Below the pieces are notes generated by a model. That model saw only the letters and a program-made list of their open reading frames with translations, was not told where the DNA came from and did not search any database. Shown in pieces: positions 1 through 13,283 of a DNA stretch of 64,000 nucleotides. Within the stretch, counting starts at the first letter, position 1. Every line of letters starts with the position of its first letter. The stretch is from NCBI GenBank assembly GCA_010094025.1, contig ML991777.1, positions 310,001 to 374,000 on the forward strand. The letters are read 5' to 3'. The stretch comes from Viridothelium virens. Lineage: Eukaryota > Ascomycota > Dothideomycetes > Trypetheliales > Trypetheliaceae. Made by a program: the position numbers and the translations under genes.

Positions 1-740
1 CCAACCTTCAACCAACAATCCTCTGTCTCTCTACCTGATCTCTGGCATTAACAAGACCTCTCAGCACGGAGGATTTCCATTGAACATTTTTGTTTACCAA
101 TTACGAGATCTTCCCTCAAAGAATCCTTCCCTTCAAACTCTGAGGGCAACCGCTGTTGATGTGACTGGTATTTTACAGCCTGCTCGTAGCCATTTATGAC
201 GATTGAATTCCGATGGCTTTTTCAAGCACTGTTGCCCTGACAGGAAACGCCGCATTTTCCGGTAGGCGAGGTCCATGCAAGGCTAGAGCCTGCAAGACTC
301 TAAAGAGAAGCCATGTCAAAGGAAGCACCTTCAGAGGCCAGGAACCGTCTGCCACGAATGCGGACAGCCCATGTATCAGTGCAACATCAATACCCCTCTG
401 ACCCTCCACCTACCTGGCCAACATTTAGGTGTTGTTTGTCACCAGGTTGAGCCAACCTCACAGTCAAACGCAAATGGTTGGTCGTATAACTATAGATACT
501 TAATCTGAGTCGAGTATACGGGTTCCGAAACAAAGTTCTGTACATATAGGCACGTACGTATATACAATGGATGTTTGTAGACTTTTCTTTTCTTTTCTAG
601 TCCACTCTTTTCAGTCATAATTATTCTGGAGTGAGTCTGCGCGAGAGATCAGTCTCTGGATTTGGAGCTGGACTCCAACGTGTAAAATTGACGCTGGGGG
701 CAATCGGTAACCGTCGATCCAATCTGCCACTGAATTTGGC
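1..740. other. gene-free left edge
   Basis: No gene can be supported here. A plus-strand frame is open from base 2 to a TGA at 197-199 and could be the tail of a gene outside the window, but 66 codons is too short to call. The rest is the presumed promoter and leader of the secreted-protein gene that follows. Confidence 0.4.
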
Positions 741-2202
741 ATGTCGAGGAACTGTAAGCCGAGTGACAGCCGATTCAACACAATCTCTTAGGGACTCATA
801 CTGACCGCATGTGTCAGACATAAGCAGATTCGCTCTTGCAGCGCTTATCTATGGCCTGCTTATCCTGCCCATCCCTTTGGCAGCGCTGGAAGGGCCTCAC
901 AGAACTTTGCACCACAGAAGGGGTGCGCCTAAGCAGAATGAAGAACAGTCCTTGGATGACTCAATCCGGCTTGTCGATACTGGTCAAGGGAATCAGTCTT
1001 CTGTACAAAGGCTCAAGAATGATGGGATCCTGCCAAGCGTGCTATCGCCTACAATAGCCGAGGCTGAGAAGAGCGGAAAGTTAAAATGGACTTCACTTAA
1101 GGGAGATGATGGGACGATCACTAAATTCGCAGATATGGACTACGATGATTATAAAGAGGCACAGGACAAAGCACTGCACGCATACTTCAATGGGCAAAAC
1201 AACGCAAGTACCCCCAAGTTAATGCGTCGTGATGGCCGTCGCAGAAAAGCCCCATCCTTTCGTGGCCTTCTCAAAGATTTCTGGGACGGGTATGCAGACA
1301 TCAGCGACATCAAGTACGGAGTTATTGCCAAATATGATACCAGTCGGGAGGACGCCATGGACTCGGCGGAGCGGAAACTGCAAGCTTGGTTCGACGAATG
1401 GACGGAGAAACATGGCGGGTACGACTTTGTCTGCCGCGATGCTGGACCTTATGGTTGGGGTTCCCACAAACAATCCGAGATGGTAAATTTTTGCGCGTTT
1501 GTTGGCTTACCGATAGCTAAAACTGCCGCCGTACTAGCGCTACCTGGTGTTGGAGCAGCGGGAGGCTTGGCTGCTGGCAAAATTGCATCAATCGCTGGCA
1601 AAAGCCGGCTGCTCAACAGAGTAGATTACGCCAGCAAGGGACAAAGTGTCAGCATCATGAAACACCTTGGTCTGAATGTTGCTGCAAAACAGCGACATGG
1701 TCCTACTCACTTCACCATGTCCTCAGAACTTTGCCATCGGGCTATCGGAAAGATGTTGCAAAAAGGCTGTAGAGCGGGCGAATTCCAAATTGATGACGAT
1801 GATGGATATCGCGACTACATTATGAATTTCGACCAGACGACGGATGATTACGATTGTGATGGCAACTATCCTGATGACTACGCTAGCGATTTTGACGCTA
1901 GCTATCCTCAAGATCAATACGAATTTGTCGAAGAAGTTCCCAGTCAGTACGATCAAGACCCACCACCTCGGCAGGGAGGAGGGCGTAACCAAGACTATGG
2001 CTATCCACCACCGCCGAAAGGATATTACCAACGAGGCGCCCCCCGACCTCGACCAGTACCGCCTCCCTCACGAGCCCAGTTTCAACCTCAAGCATGCACT
2101 TGGAATGACGGTCGGCCGCCTCCACCAGGGAGAGGATACCCACCAGGAAGGGGTGCCCCTTATGCCCCATCAGATCGTGACTACTACGATGATAGGTGGT
2201 GA
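741..2202 (+). CDS. secreted protein of unknown function with a Pro/Tyr/Gly-rich tail
   Basis: Model join(741..753, 818..2202), about 465 residues. The long frame has no ATG near its hydrophobic start. A 13-nt first exon (ATG TCG AGG AAC T) joined across a 64-bp intron (GTAAGC donor, CTGAC branch point, GTGTCAG acceptor) supplies one in phase. The product starts with a clear signal peptide: a hydrophobic run ALAALIYGLLILPIPLAAL after a short basic start. A globular middle follows, with a second apolar Ala/Gly-rich stretch around residues 235-260. Then comes an acidic Asp/Tyr-rich stretch and a low-complexity tail rich in Pro, Arg, Tyr and Gly. Only a few cysteines are visible. I do not recognise the family. 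A secreted or cell-wall role is an inference from the signal peptide alone. Confidence 0.7.
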
Positions 2203-3175
2203 GAGGGAGTGGAACGGATCTACTCCTTATAACCTAGTGCTGCTAAACCTTTCGCACTTTAACTATTTTGTAGCCGTTCGCATTGGAACAAGGATACTCA
2301 GGTAGCCATTCTAATTCAGCAACGCCGCATTATTTAATATCATGTAGTTGACAATGGAATGGATGATGTTTCCTTTCTAAGTAGTCAAATAGAGAAGTAT
2401 TGATTCAAGAATAGCTCAACAGCGCTGCAGCATTATCCTCCTTATCCGCAAGAATTGCATCAAGAGATTCTCTGCGGTACGGCCAGGAAGACATATATTA
2501 TCTCCAGGTAGACAATGACAATCATGTGTCTGAATCGGTTCAAATTTTATGGAGATACCGTTTTGTTCGTAATATTCAGTATCTCGAGATTCATTAGTTG
2601 CCAGGAGTGGGACTTAGCATCAGCAACAGTTGCGACGAACTTTGACGGGTGAAATGGCGCCGCGAGGACTCATGACTTTCCGGAACCACGTCCTTAAAGC
2701 GTTGCTCAGATAGCAATCTCGACTGTAATATCCACCGTACAAGCTGACCATCTTGCGAACTCCGTTACGATGCCTTGATTTTGCTGGTGGTGGTGCGAAA
2801 ACAAGCAATGGATATTAGGTTAGAATAGGGCTGTCTTGGCGAGGGAGGGTGAGAGCTTAAAGATGAGGCGGCTCAGAGGATGATTATGGGGGTATTATTG
2901 TGATTCCATAAGACGTCATTTAATTTCACGGGCAACCGTCTATTCAGTTATCATCGGACTCCATCGTAGAAAAGTCATTTTACTACGCAAAAGTCCTGTC
3001 TTTCCATCCACAAGCTCCTCTTTGCTAAATCTGAAAAGATAGCCTGGAGTCTTACGATCGTATTGCAAAAGAAATTTAAGGAAAATCCATAACCGATAGC
3101 ACCTGTGATACCTGAGACGTGATCTTCGAAATCTAGTTGTCTAACAGCTTCCCGCTGAACCTCTTCACGTGCCCA
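2203..3175. other. gene-free stretch
   Basis: This lies between two convergent genes (secreted protein on plus, STE2 on minus) and should hold both 3' UTRs. I see no coding frame with recognisable content, no RNA gene and no clear repeat. Confidence 0.5.
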
Positions 3176-4349
3176 TTAGCCTTCTAGTTCAATCGTATCG
3201 AACCGATGCCCGTTGCGCATCTGCTTCTCAAAGTCATCCTTTCCATATGTCAGACAAGAATCTGGGCGAGCCTGTGGTGCATCGAATGAGGCCGGCTTAT
3301 CTGTCTTCATCGACTTTACGGAGTCCAGTCGGTTTTGACGGAACAAAGGGGTGTTAGCCGTCGATCCAGAGCCCCAACTCCCTGGGAGATAGTGGTGATT
3401 CTTCCGGTCACTGTTCCCTCGCATGTTTTCGTCAACTGTCACGGATGCCCACAAAGCAGAGAGAGGCAGGAATAGCGCAACGGTGGTTGGAACAAGGCTT
3501 GAAGCTTGGGGTATAAGATTGATCTTGTACTGTATGCCACAGAAGATGACTAAAAGAGGTTAGCAGGGTCAAGCTATGTACTGCGATTGGCTTACCTGGA
3601 ACGATGAGGGTCTGGCAGCCCATGACGACGAGAATCTGCATTGGTCCAAATTGTTTCAGGCCAAGCCTGTGGCGTTCTCTGATCTGATAGGCCAATTTGA
3701 GGACAAACACCAGACTGAAAAAGCAGATGCCAATGGTGAGAGTAATAGTAGTCGCACTCGCAATGCGGTCATCCCACGGACCAACCTCTTGAACCAGAGC
3801 CTCGCGCGCGGTAAGGATCGTGTTTGCGAATTGAAAGCCGGTGACTACCAGAGCGACAATTCCTGTTGTGATCATGATGCAGGTTTTGTAAAGGGTCCTA
3901 GCAGTAGCGCAGACAACATAGACTTGGTTGATCAGAGACGCTTGGAGGCAAAGAACAAGTAGGAAGGTCAAGACCGTTCCAGCGACTGATGTTGCATACG
4001 CCGAATCCGGAACGTTGTCAAAGTCTCCGCTCAACACCGAGTACCAATTCCACCAAGGGCCGGTGCAGTACAATGAGATAATGACGCTACGGATGAAGTC
4101 CAGGAGCAGAGCAAGGGTATTTAGAATGAAGTTGATAGAGCGCCACTTCTCGATCTTGCTGACCAGGAGGGCGATAACTAAGAGGATCAAAGACGCTCCA
4201 ATTTGCGAGCCATAATTGATGGAGACCTGTGCTGCATAGGAGACAATTTCCTGAATATCGTCGATGGTAATATTCATAGGAGTCTGATCAGGAAGCAAGA
4301 TCGTGATCTGCTGAGTAAAAGGGTCGAAGTCTGTCTGAGTGGTGGCCAT
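3176..4349 (-). CDS. STE2: alpha-factor pheromone receptor, class D GPCR
   Basis: Model complement(join(3176..3549, 3596..4349)), 375 residues, with a 46-bp intron (GTAAGC, CTAAC, TTTTAG). The ATG at 4349 is chosen because the frame upstream has only a TTG. The N-terminus FDPFTQQITILLPDQTPMNI and the third-loop/TM6 block LGLKQFGPMQILVVMGCQTL, followed by a late LPLSALWA, are hallmarks of fungal Ste2. Seven hydrophobic segments precede a polar cytoplasmic tail of about 85 residues. Known role of the family: it binds alpha-type peptide pheromone at the plasma membrane and signals through a heterotrimeric G protein to the mating MAP-kinase cascade. In filamentous fungi it also guides chemotropic growth. 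The intron joins two halves of the TM6-TM7 region, which supports the splice. Confidence 0.95.
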
Positions 4350-5238
4350 CTTGAAAAGCTTATCAAGCAAAGAGGAGGTTACGAAAGGATGGGTCGGGGG
4401 ACAGCCCAGAGAAGGTAGTAATTAAGTAACTTGAAGGATGGTGTGAAGCTGTAACGAAGGAGAGATCGGTAGGAATCTATAAGAAAAGGGAGAACATATC
4501 CAGAACGCTCTGCAGTTTCTGTTGTATGGCAAAGGGGGTGAACAATCGCAAGAGGAACAATCACTGCAGTAATCAAAGCAAACCCCACTAACCAGAGATA
4601 TCATTTGCCGCAGATGCTAGTTGGAGATATCTTCCGGCACTCAGTAAAGAATAATATCAGATCGTTTACTATTGTCCGGGATGAGACCTATCCAACTGTG
4701 TTACGGACTCCTGAGTGTGAGGATGATTTCCACACCTAAGACAAACAATACGAAGCAGCGACTCAGCTTAGCGCCATGGTGAAGATACAGACCTTTCGGT
4801 AGCATGCAGCATTACGAAACGTCGATAGCCGATTGTCTTCCAATCGTAACTCATCGCAAAAACATGGCTTGACGTAACCTTGAGCAAGCAGTGATCGTTT
4901 GAAACCCCGAGACATGCTTAGTATTGTTCTTGGGAGGGGCCTGACATGTCAGAAGGTCTCAGACCTGCCATCAGGCGCAGGAGTGAATTTTATGCAAATT
5001 ATGGATTCTTGAGAGTGAGGATAGTATGAAAGGTAAAGGTTGAGGGTCATGCGGGTCATTCCGCGCTACCGAGAGGTAGCCAATTACTGAGCTCGAACTG
5101 CTTAATTTAGGCATAACGTGCATGGGTAGCCGCGTGAGAAATGACGTCGACGCGTCTCTCTACTTTTTTGGACTTCCCCTTCCAAATTAAGTAGCACCCC
5201 AGCATATTTCCAAACAATGCAACGAGAGGCCCAGCATC
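4350..5238. other. divergent promoter region
   Basis: This is a shared upstream region for STE2 (minus) and the BRCT gene (plus). I see no supported gene. Short open frames lack recognisable content. Confidence 0.5.
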
Positions 5239-7763
5239 ATGGCGAAGATGGAGCTGATTCTCAGAGACTCATTCGGTCGCACGCAAAGGCTCTTGGATGG
5301 CGATGATGACGAGCCTATGCGCCTTGATTTATTCAGGATGGGTAATGACTTTGAACTGTTGCCTCGACTAGCAGAATCCCAGCCGGAAAGATCACTGGCT
5401 GTCATCGGTGAGCCCCAAATCAATTCTTCTTATTCGAGTTATCTGACCCAAGTTTAGACGTTTGCCCAGGTTCAATCTGGCTTTCCCCACTAACAGGAAT
5501 AGTCCGCCTGCTCCCCCCATCAGTGCAGAACTTATCAGAGCTAGAAAAAGCGTGGTATCGCTACGCCGTGCCCCAAGCCCATGACTGGAAAACCAGGCTC
5601 TATCTTCGACCTGGTGATAGCTTCGACCTTGGTGAAGACTCAATCTGCTTTACTGTGGAGCTTCGTCCGCAAGATAGGGTGGAAGTAACATCCTCGCTTC
5701 CTGACATGTCAAGCCCAAACAAGGCAGGGCTTGAGCAGAATAGGGAGAATGATGATGCCGTTCAACTCTTGGATGGTAGTGTGGGTGAGAAAGACGCCTT
5801 CAGAAACAGTATTGATGTTCCACAATCGCTCGTCCCCTCTGGCCAACCGCAATCACCAATAGTACCATCTCGGAATACGCTTGAAAGCGTGGAAGAAACG
5901 CCACACGTACCTAGCAGATTCCATGAGAATGGTATCAATCTAGAAGATTCCGTCGAACCGTGGAGCCCATCGAAAGCAGTCGTCCGCTTGGAAACCTCAG
6001 TTCGTCTTGCATCGAACAATGAAGCCGGGGAGAGCTTGAGACGCACGCAGAGTCCTTCGTTCCCGGACGGAGACGACGGGACCACCCCATCTAGACTGGA
6101 ACGCACTCCTGACGGAGCTGAGAAAGCAGCATATCAAGTTCAGCAGCACCTACGCCAGCGGGATAGCAATGCAGCCATCATACCTGCAGACGGCGCCTTC
6201 AGAGAGCAGACTGGAGCATGTGAGAATGATGTGCTGCCGGCCAAATTGGAATTAGTTCAAGAGCCTCAAGGCAGCGAAGAATATCGTGAGCCCAACTCTG
6301 CAACGGGGCTGCCGAAGGAAATGGAACCCGCAGCACCCGTATGGCAAGAATCACAAACATACGAAAAAGCTGAAAAAGGTTCAGAGATGGAGGGGGAACC
6401 TGCAGATATGGACTTAATAGGCGACAAGAAGCTTCCCAGTTTTGCAGAAACGGTGGCTACTCCAGAGGCAGACTCAAGCAAGGCTCGAAAGAGGAGGTTC
6501 GAGCAAGCGGCAGATAGCCCTTTTGCTCGACCAACGAAGCGTGGTAAGGCTATCCATGATCAGTCTCAAGATAGCGTGAATAGCATTATCGATGTTACGG
6601 CCCATACCACGTCTGCAGATGATCGCCTACTCTCAAAAACATTACCTGGTGATTCGAAAGATAATAGCTACATCGAAGTACGACACGCCAAAGAGAATGA
6701 CAATGGCACTCCTGAGAAAAACAGTGATGCGTCGCCAAAATCAGCTAAGGCGCTCCGAACGTATTCCAAGCGCTTACGAAACATTGCTCAACATCGGGGC
6801 TCTCGTTCTTCTCCGAGACGAAATCCAGAAGTCGAGTCTCGAGAATCTGAAAGTGTGTGGTCAATTGACTTGAACGAAGACCAGCTTGCGAGCAAAGGAA
6901 CAAAGAAGTCGAAGGTCGAAAATTCTTCAATAAATTCGTCCCCTCAATCAGCCATCGCTAAGCCGGTCAATTCCCAGACAGGGAAGTCCAAACGGGAGGC
7001 TCAGAGAGCAACACCCACGACTTCGACACCAGTATCAAGTAATCGTAGCATCGATTCAAATACATCTACCGCGGCATCACGGTACAAAGGCAGATCCTTG
7101 AAAGTGGTATTCAGCAGCAATAGCAAGTTTGCGGATGACGTCAGCTTCAAGAATTTCCTGCGTAAGCAAGGTAGCACAACCGGCCAACACGTCTCCGATA
7201 AATCTGACATCCTTTGCATTGGTGACGGAGAAATTAGGAAATCCGTCAGCCTACTTCTTGCCGTGGCACTTGGCAAACAGATTGTTACAGACAAATGGGC
7301 CCGCCAAAGCCTAAAAGCCGGTCACATTCTTGATCCAGCCGGTTTCTTGCCATCAGATCCTCTGCATGAGGAAGGATGGAAATTTGAGATATCCGAAATC
7401 AGTGGTCAGCCTCGGGAAGATCTTTTTATAGGTAAAACCTTCTATTTCACACCAACGCTTAAAAAAGAGTACGGAACCTCTGGATTCAAGGATATTGAAG
7501 AAATCTTGCGGGCTTGTGGTGCTACAAGTGTCATTAGCAAAGTTGCCAAACATCTCCCTGAAGACTCAGACACTGTTGTCCTGGCCTCCAACGCCGATGA
7601 CGCCGACGCAGCCCTGTTGCAAAAGGATCGTCGCTCCTGTTTCCACAAGGATCTTCTATCTATGAGCGTGCTTAGAGGCTCGCTTGAGCTACAGAGTAGC
7701 GAATTCCGTATCAACTCCGGTGGAGAGGCACAAAGTCGGACCCACAAGAAGAAGACCTTCTAG
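5239..7763 (+). CDS. tandem BRCT domain protein (MDC1/Mdb1-like candidate)
   Basis: Model join(5239..5407, 5497..7763), 811 residues. The 89-bp intron (GTGAGC, CACTAACAG) restores an ATG start to a frame that otherwise begins only with GTG. The N-terminal ~120 residues are compact and could form an FHA-like fold, but I cannot see the diagnostic residues. A long acidic, Ser/Thr-rich, charge-patterned middle (about 130-590) follows. The last ~200 residues look like two BRCT repeats: one beginning at GRSLKVVFSSNSKFADD with the ...IVTDKWARQSLKAGHIL core, a second beginning near EDLFIGKTFYFTPTLKK. FHA plus disordered middle plus tandem BRCT is the plan of MDC1 and fission-yeast Mdb1, which bind phosphorylated H2A at DNA breaks. 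That assignment is an inference; other BRCT scaffolds remain possible. Confidence 0.75.
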
Positions 7764-8585
7764 CATGACGTGATTACTATTGTGGGCAACTTCTGAGGAA
7801 AACATCAAGCATGAATGAAGGATTGCAGATTTCTCCATTCAATACGTCGGGCTTATACTGCTAACGCGGAGCATATCGAGATGCATCATAGGATTTTGGG
7901 GTACGAATTATGGTCATGTAGCTTCTTAGAAAGTGCTTCGAAGGAGCTCGGCGCCGATCATGACATGAACCGGAGAGTCGTGGCGAGGATGCAGGGTTGG
8001 CGATATATTCACTCGTCAATGCTCCCTACACATGTAGTGATCACAAGCTTGCCAGCGGGTTATATCCAACCCAATGGGGTGGGCTGCTGGAGGTAGCGAT
8101 AGCTTTAGACACTGTCAGGGCCAGCCGATAGCTTAGGTTGTTTTGTTCAATTTACCTAGCTCAGATACTAAAGGTATTCCGGTCGTTGCCGCAAAACCTA
8201 TTAGAAGTCATGATCTACTCGTGAATTGCGCTTTGCCAGGATAATTGCGCTGTGGCCGTATAAAGAGCATAGAGCTCGTGCAGCGTCTTGTGTTTCAAGC
8301 CTGGCTGACCTCCCTGGCCAACTTCTGAACCCCGAATATGCCTATCATTCCATATCCGGGGACCGAGTACGGCTGTAGGTGACTTTGAGTCTGTGAGATG
8401 TGCATGCGACGTGCGCCAACGCGTTTACTGCAGTTGCGCAAATCAATCTAGAACTAGATTTCGCCAAGCATTTTGTCCCTTGCCTCCCCCCATACGCGGC
8501 TCCCGACTCTTCTCCGTATCCAAGTTCAATCTCCCAGCGTCAGCTGCCGCTCAGCCCTGCATTCTTCTCTTTCTAACGGCCGAGT
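7764..8585. other. gene-free stretch, SLA1 upstream region
   Basis: This holds the 3' end of the BRCT gene and the promoter and leader of SLA1. The last ~120 bases are rich in pyrimidines (CTTGCCTCCCCCC, TTCTTCTCTTTC), typical of fungal transcription start regions. No gene seen. Confidence 0.5.
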
Positions 8586-11500
8586 ATGGGCTTCGTCGGT
8601 ATCTATCGAGCAGTATACGACTATGTGCCTCAAGGCGAGAATGAGTTGACTATACAAGAGGGCGATCTACTCTTCGTCCTTGAAAAGAGCACCGAGGATG
8701 ACTGGTGGAAGGCTAAAAAGAAAGCCGCATCCGAGGACGAGGAAGAGCCGGAAGGCCTGATACCGAATAACTATGTTGAGGAGGTAAATAAGCAATTGCT
8801 GCAGTTCTGCTCTTTTCTTGTCCGGGAACCTAAGAAGACCGCACTAACATGCATGCAATCTACGTATAGGCAAGACCGACACTGCATGCCAAGACTCTCT
8901 ACGATTATACTCGCCAGACTGACGAAGAGCTGTCCTTCTCTCAAGATGCAATACTAGATGTCTATGACACAACAGATCCGGATTGGGCCTTGGTGGGACT
9001 GGACGGAGAGTATGGCTTCGTTCCAGCGAATTACATTGAAGCAGCTGCAGAGCTTTCTCCGGCATTACCATCAAGACCACGAGCAGCCCAGCCAGAACCT
9101 GAGCCTGAACTAGAAGAAGAGCCCGAGCCAGCTCCACAGCAGCCGCCAACACCGGAATCTCCTTCAAGTCCCCCCGCCAATCCAGCTGCTGCTCTAGCAG
9201 GCATTATAGCGCAGAAGACAGGCCCTTCATCACCTAAAAGAACGACTAGAGCCGCACCTATACCATCACAGATTGCAGTTCCCAAACGGCAACAATATAC
9301 ACCCGAAGAGTCCGACGAAGAGGCCCCACCGCCGAATTTACCCCAAAGACGGGCTTCGGAGCAGCTATCCCCACCACCCAATCAATACATATCATCTCCA
9401 CAGTCGGATGAGCCGCCTGGTATAATCCCTTCACCCCCTTACAACCGTGTAGTATCTCAGGGATACAATGGATCGAATTTAGCTACGACCCCTGGAGGTT
9501 ATCATTTGTACAATATCCACGAGATGGTTTCTCACATGGGCAAGAACAAGAAGATGCCTATGACACTAGGAATCAATCTTGCAAAAGGTGTTATCATGAT
9601 TGCTCCAGAAAAGTCAAGGGACGGGCCACAAAAAGAATGGACTGCGGAAAAGCTAACGCACTACTCCATCGAGGGCAAACATGTTTTCGTGGAGCTTGTG
9701 AGACCAAGCAAGAGTATTGATTTCCATGCTGGCGCAAAAGATACCGCACACGAAATTGTCTCTGCTCTGGGCGAATTGGCCGGAGCTGCGCGTGCTGGAG
9801 GCTTACGCGAAGTCATGGCCGCAAGTTCTGGATCTGCTAATGCACAAAAGAAAGGTCAGATGCTATACGAATTCATGGCTCAAGGAGAGGACGAGGTTAC
9901 CGTAGCAGTGGGTGACGAAGTCATCGTAATCGACGATACGAAGAGCGACGATTGGTGGATGGTTCGACGACTGAAGAACGGCAAAGAGGGAGTGGTTCCC
10001 AGTAGCTACGTCGAGATTACGGAGACGATTCCGGAAACACCGACGAGCATGAGCGGGCTCAACGCAGGTCGATCGACGGTGGATCAGAATAGGTTGGAGG
10101 AGGAGAGGTTGGCACGACAGGTTTCTAAAGCCCAGCGGAGGAGAGACAGTGATATACAGGGCTCAGAGGTAGGCCCTGGTTTGCAATTGCCCGAGCGTGG
10201 CAGCAGTCTACATTCAAGGGATATTGACACTAGGCGCTCTTCACAGAGAAGCAAGCGCGAAAGTCGAGCGGATAATCGATCATCGTCTTCATCTAAACCG
10301 AGTAAGTAGAGCACCAAACGGCTATCGTCAGCTTGCTCATTGACGGTGTAGAACCCGACGCTTCGAAGGTACGAACATGGACAGACCGATCTGGATCATT
10401 CAAAGTGGAAGCCGAATTCATTGGCCTTAAGGAGGGCAAGATTCATCTACACAAGGTTAATGGTGTCAAGATTGCTGTGCCCGTGTCCAAAATGTCCGTC
10501 GAGGATCTGGAGTTCGTGGAAAAGATGACAGGCGTGTCCTTGGATGAGGACAAGCCGCTATCTGATATCAAGCGAAAAGGTACGCAACGCGGGAAATCTG
10601 ATTCGTCCAAACTTCGAGCAGGAGCTAGCGTGGAACAACCGAAGAAATCGGACTACGATTGGTTTGATTTTTTCCTCCAGTGTGGTGTTAATCCACAGAT
10701 CTGCGAAAGATACGCTCAATCGTTTTCAAGAGACCAGATGGGAGAAGAAAACTTGATCGATATTGAGCCGCCACTACTTCGAACTCTGGGTCTCAAAGAG
10801 GGCGACATTCTACGTGTCATGAAGTTCCTGGACAACAAATATGGCCGAACAGCGGCTCGAGAAAAGCGTAACGTCAGTTTCGGTGGCGCTTCTGTGATTG
10901 GAGATGGGGAAGAAGATGGTGCAGCAACCAATGGAGGACTATTCTCTGGACCTGGTGGTGCACTAAGGAATAACACCCGAAAAGGACGACCGGCGCCTGC
11001 TGTGCAAACGAATGATGTTGTAGATGCGAAAGTCTTTGAACGGAAGACCGATGGTGCTGTGAAGAAACCTCCGACCGAGGGTACCGCTACACCATTGACA
11101 TCCGCACCTGAGCGACGACCTGCTAGCGGATTTGATGATAGTGCTTGGGAAGTTAAACCTTCAAAGCAGGAACGAGCTCCTGCTGCCGCCCCTCGTGCAG
11201 CCACTCCTCCAGCAACGTCATCTACTCCCTCGCCAGCTCCTGCACAAAAAAGTACTATACCACCTGCACCTCCTACAGGAGCTTTGGCAGAACTCTCGCT
11301 GCTGGATGCTCCCTTGCAACCAACTCCTGCCCCTCAGCGAGCTCCTCAACAAGAGCAAGTTCAAGCTCCGGCACCAGCTCCGGCAGTGGCTGTCACCCCT
11401 CAACCTCAGCAGCAACCTCAACAGCAGAATGCTGCTCCCCAAGGAGCGGACCCGTCATTTTTCAACCGCCTGGGTCAAACTCCGTCTGGCCAGTCGCAGC

Positions 11501-12591
11501 AGTTACCCAGCCCACAGCAACAGCTACCTCAGCAGCAGCCGCAACAGCAAGGGTTTGCTGCGCAACCCACGGGGTACGGATTACAACCCTTGCAGCAACA
11601 GCAGACGGGACCGTCTCGACAAAGGCCTCAACCGCCGCAGCAAACGCAAAGTCAAGGCGGGCTTATCGCGCCGCCTCCCCCGCGAGCGTCTTCTGCACCA
11701 CAAAATTTCCAGCAGCAAAGTGCATTTGGACCTCCTCCTCTACAGCCTCAACTCACTGGCTACCAGCACCTACCTAACAACTTCCAGTCTCAGGCCCCAG
11801 CCGGCCAGAGTCTCCAAGACCTTAGCCAGCAGCGCTTTCGAGCCCAGCAACAAGCCCAATTCAATCCCTCTCAACCCCTTCAAGCCCAAGCAACAGGCTT
11901 CAACCCCATGCTCACCCAACCCACGGGCTTCAACCAATTCTCCTCTCCCCCAGGCCCTCAGCAACAACCACAACAACAGCTTCAAGCTCAGCCCATAGGC
12001 TTCCCCCAGCAGCCCACCTTCCAACCCCAAGCCTTCCTCAACGGCACCGGCCAACCCACGCCCTCACCCTTCGCCGATCCCCCCCGGCCCCAATCTGCAT
12101 TCCCCCCGCAACCCACCGGCTTTCAGCCCCACCAAGGCGGTGGTGGCGGCGGCATCAACTCCATGCTCCCACCCGCCCTCCAACCGCAACCCACCGGCGC
12201 ACCCAACGGCTTCCAGCCCCAGTCCTTCTCCGGCCAGCAGATCCAGGCGCAGAACACCGGCTTCGGCGGATCCAATGGGTTTGCCGGCGGAGCAGGAGCA
12301 GCACCGCCCGTGCCGCCGATCCCGTCGTCGCAGCAGCAGACAGGAGGACTGCAGCCGTTGCAGCCGCAGAAGACGGGGCCGGCGCCGCCGGTGAGGTTCG
12401 GGATGGCGGGCGCGCCGAAGTTGACGCCGCAGGCGACGGGGAGGAGGGCGAATTTGAGTCAGGCTAGTAAGTGTTTCCCTCCCTCTTCGCCCCCCTTTTT
12501 AGCGTTTGGTTTGTGTGGTTGGGAAACTTGGAGAGTGAATGCTAATGCGATTGCGTGTGTTGTAGCTCCGCAGAATCCGTTTGGGTTCTAA
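8586..12591 (+). CDS. SLA1: actin cytoskeleton-regulatory protein Sla1
   Basis: Model join(8586..8783, 8870..10301, 10352..12466, 12566..12591), 1256 residues. The introns are 86, 50 and 99 bp, all in phase. Domains in order: SH3-1 (about 1-66, ALYDY-type start AVYDYVPQGENELTI), SH3-2 (about 70-125, LYDYTRQTDEELSF), a Pro-rich linker, SH3-3 (about 395-450, YEFMAQGEDEVTV), SHD1 (about 545-610), and SHD2, a SAM-like fold (about 640-710, YDWFDFFLQCGVNP). A long Gln/Pro-rich tail then carries many LxxQxTG-type repeats (QPTG, QATG, QQTG, QKTG). The final 26-bp exon gives the C-terminus TPQNPFGF. Known role: endocytic coat adaptor that binds NPFxD cargo through SHD1, ubiquitin through SH3-3, and Pan1/End3 and Las17 partners. 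LxxQxTG is the site of Ark1/Prk1 kinases in yeast. Confidence 0.95.
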
Positions 12592-13283
12592 GTCTCTATC
12601 TCGCCAGGTTTGCGATGGAAGGATGTCTGACATCGGTTGGGATAGATGATTCGACACTAAGGTTGTGCTAGAGGAGGTCGGAAGAGATTGAGCTATCTTG
12701 GAGTGGCGAAGTGCAGTGGTCTTGGCTGGTCGTCAATTTCTACGTACCTCCCTACTAGAGTCTCATATGTATGATTCATGGGTCTATCATTGTACATAAT
12801 TGCACAGCGCACGGCATCCGCAATGGCTTCATTTTCATGTACCCATTTTTGCATTCGTTCCATTCTGCTGGTTCAATCAAGCATTGATTCATTCAGGTTA
12901 TTGTAGCGTATGTCTTCTACCTAATCAACTGCAAATACAAGACTTCTTACACAAGACGTAGCCAGTAAACTAAAGAAAAAAGCAACAGCGTGTCGCGCGT
13001 GAGTGCATGCGTGATGACATGACCATCATCTAGCTTCGTCTGGACTGTAAATCATGACGTGCAAAAACCAACGAGGGCATACCCTTCCGTAATTTGACCG
13101 TGACACCCTCATCTTGAGCAACTCCCATTATCAGCACATACCCACCCAGGAGATCCTGACGACCCAGTGACCAATAGCATATAGTCCAAGCCATCTCGAC
13201 TCAATAGACTCCAGGACCCATCCATGGTACAAACAGAACCTACACCCCACCTCTCTTCGTCTCAACTCAAATCACCTCCCACT
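12592..13283. other. convergent 3' intergenic region
   Basis: This lies between the stop codons of SLA1 (plus) and the NTF2-like gene (minus), and presumably holds both 3' UTRs. No other feature seen. Confidence 0.5.

Noticed and set aside
2-199. Open plus-strand frame from the left edge to TGA at 197-199, possible tail of an upstream gene
   Set aside because: Only 66 codons, no recognised motif, and no way to see its start; an open run of this length is not rare by chance.
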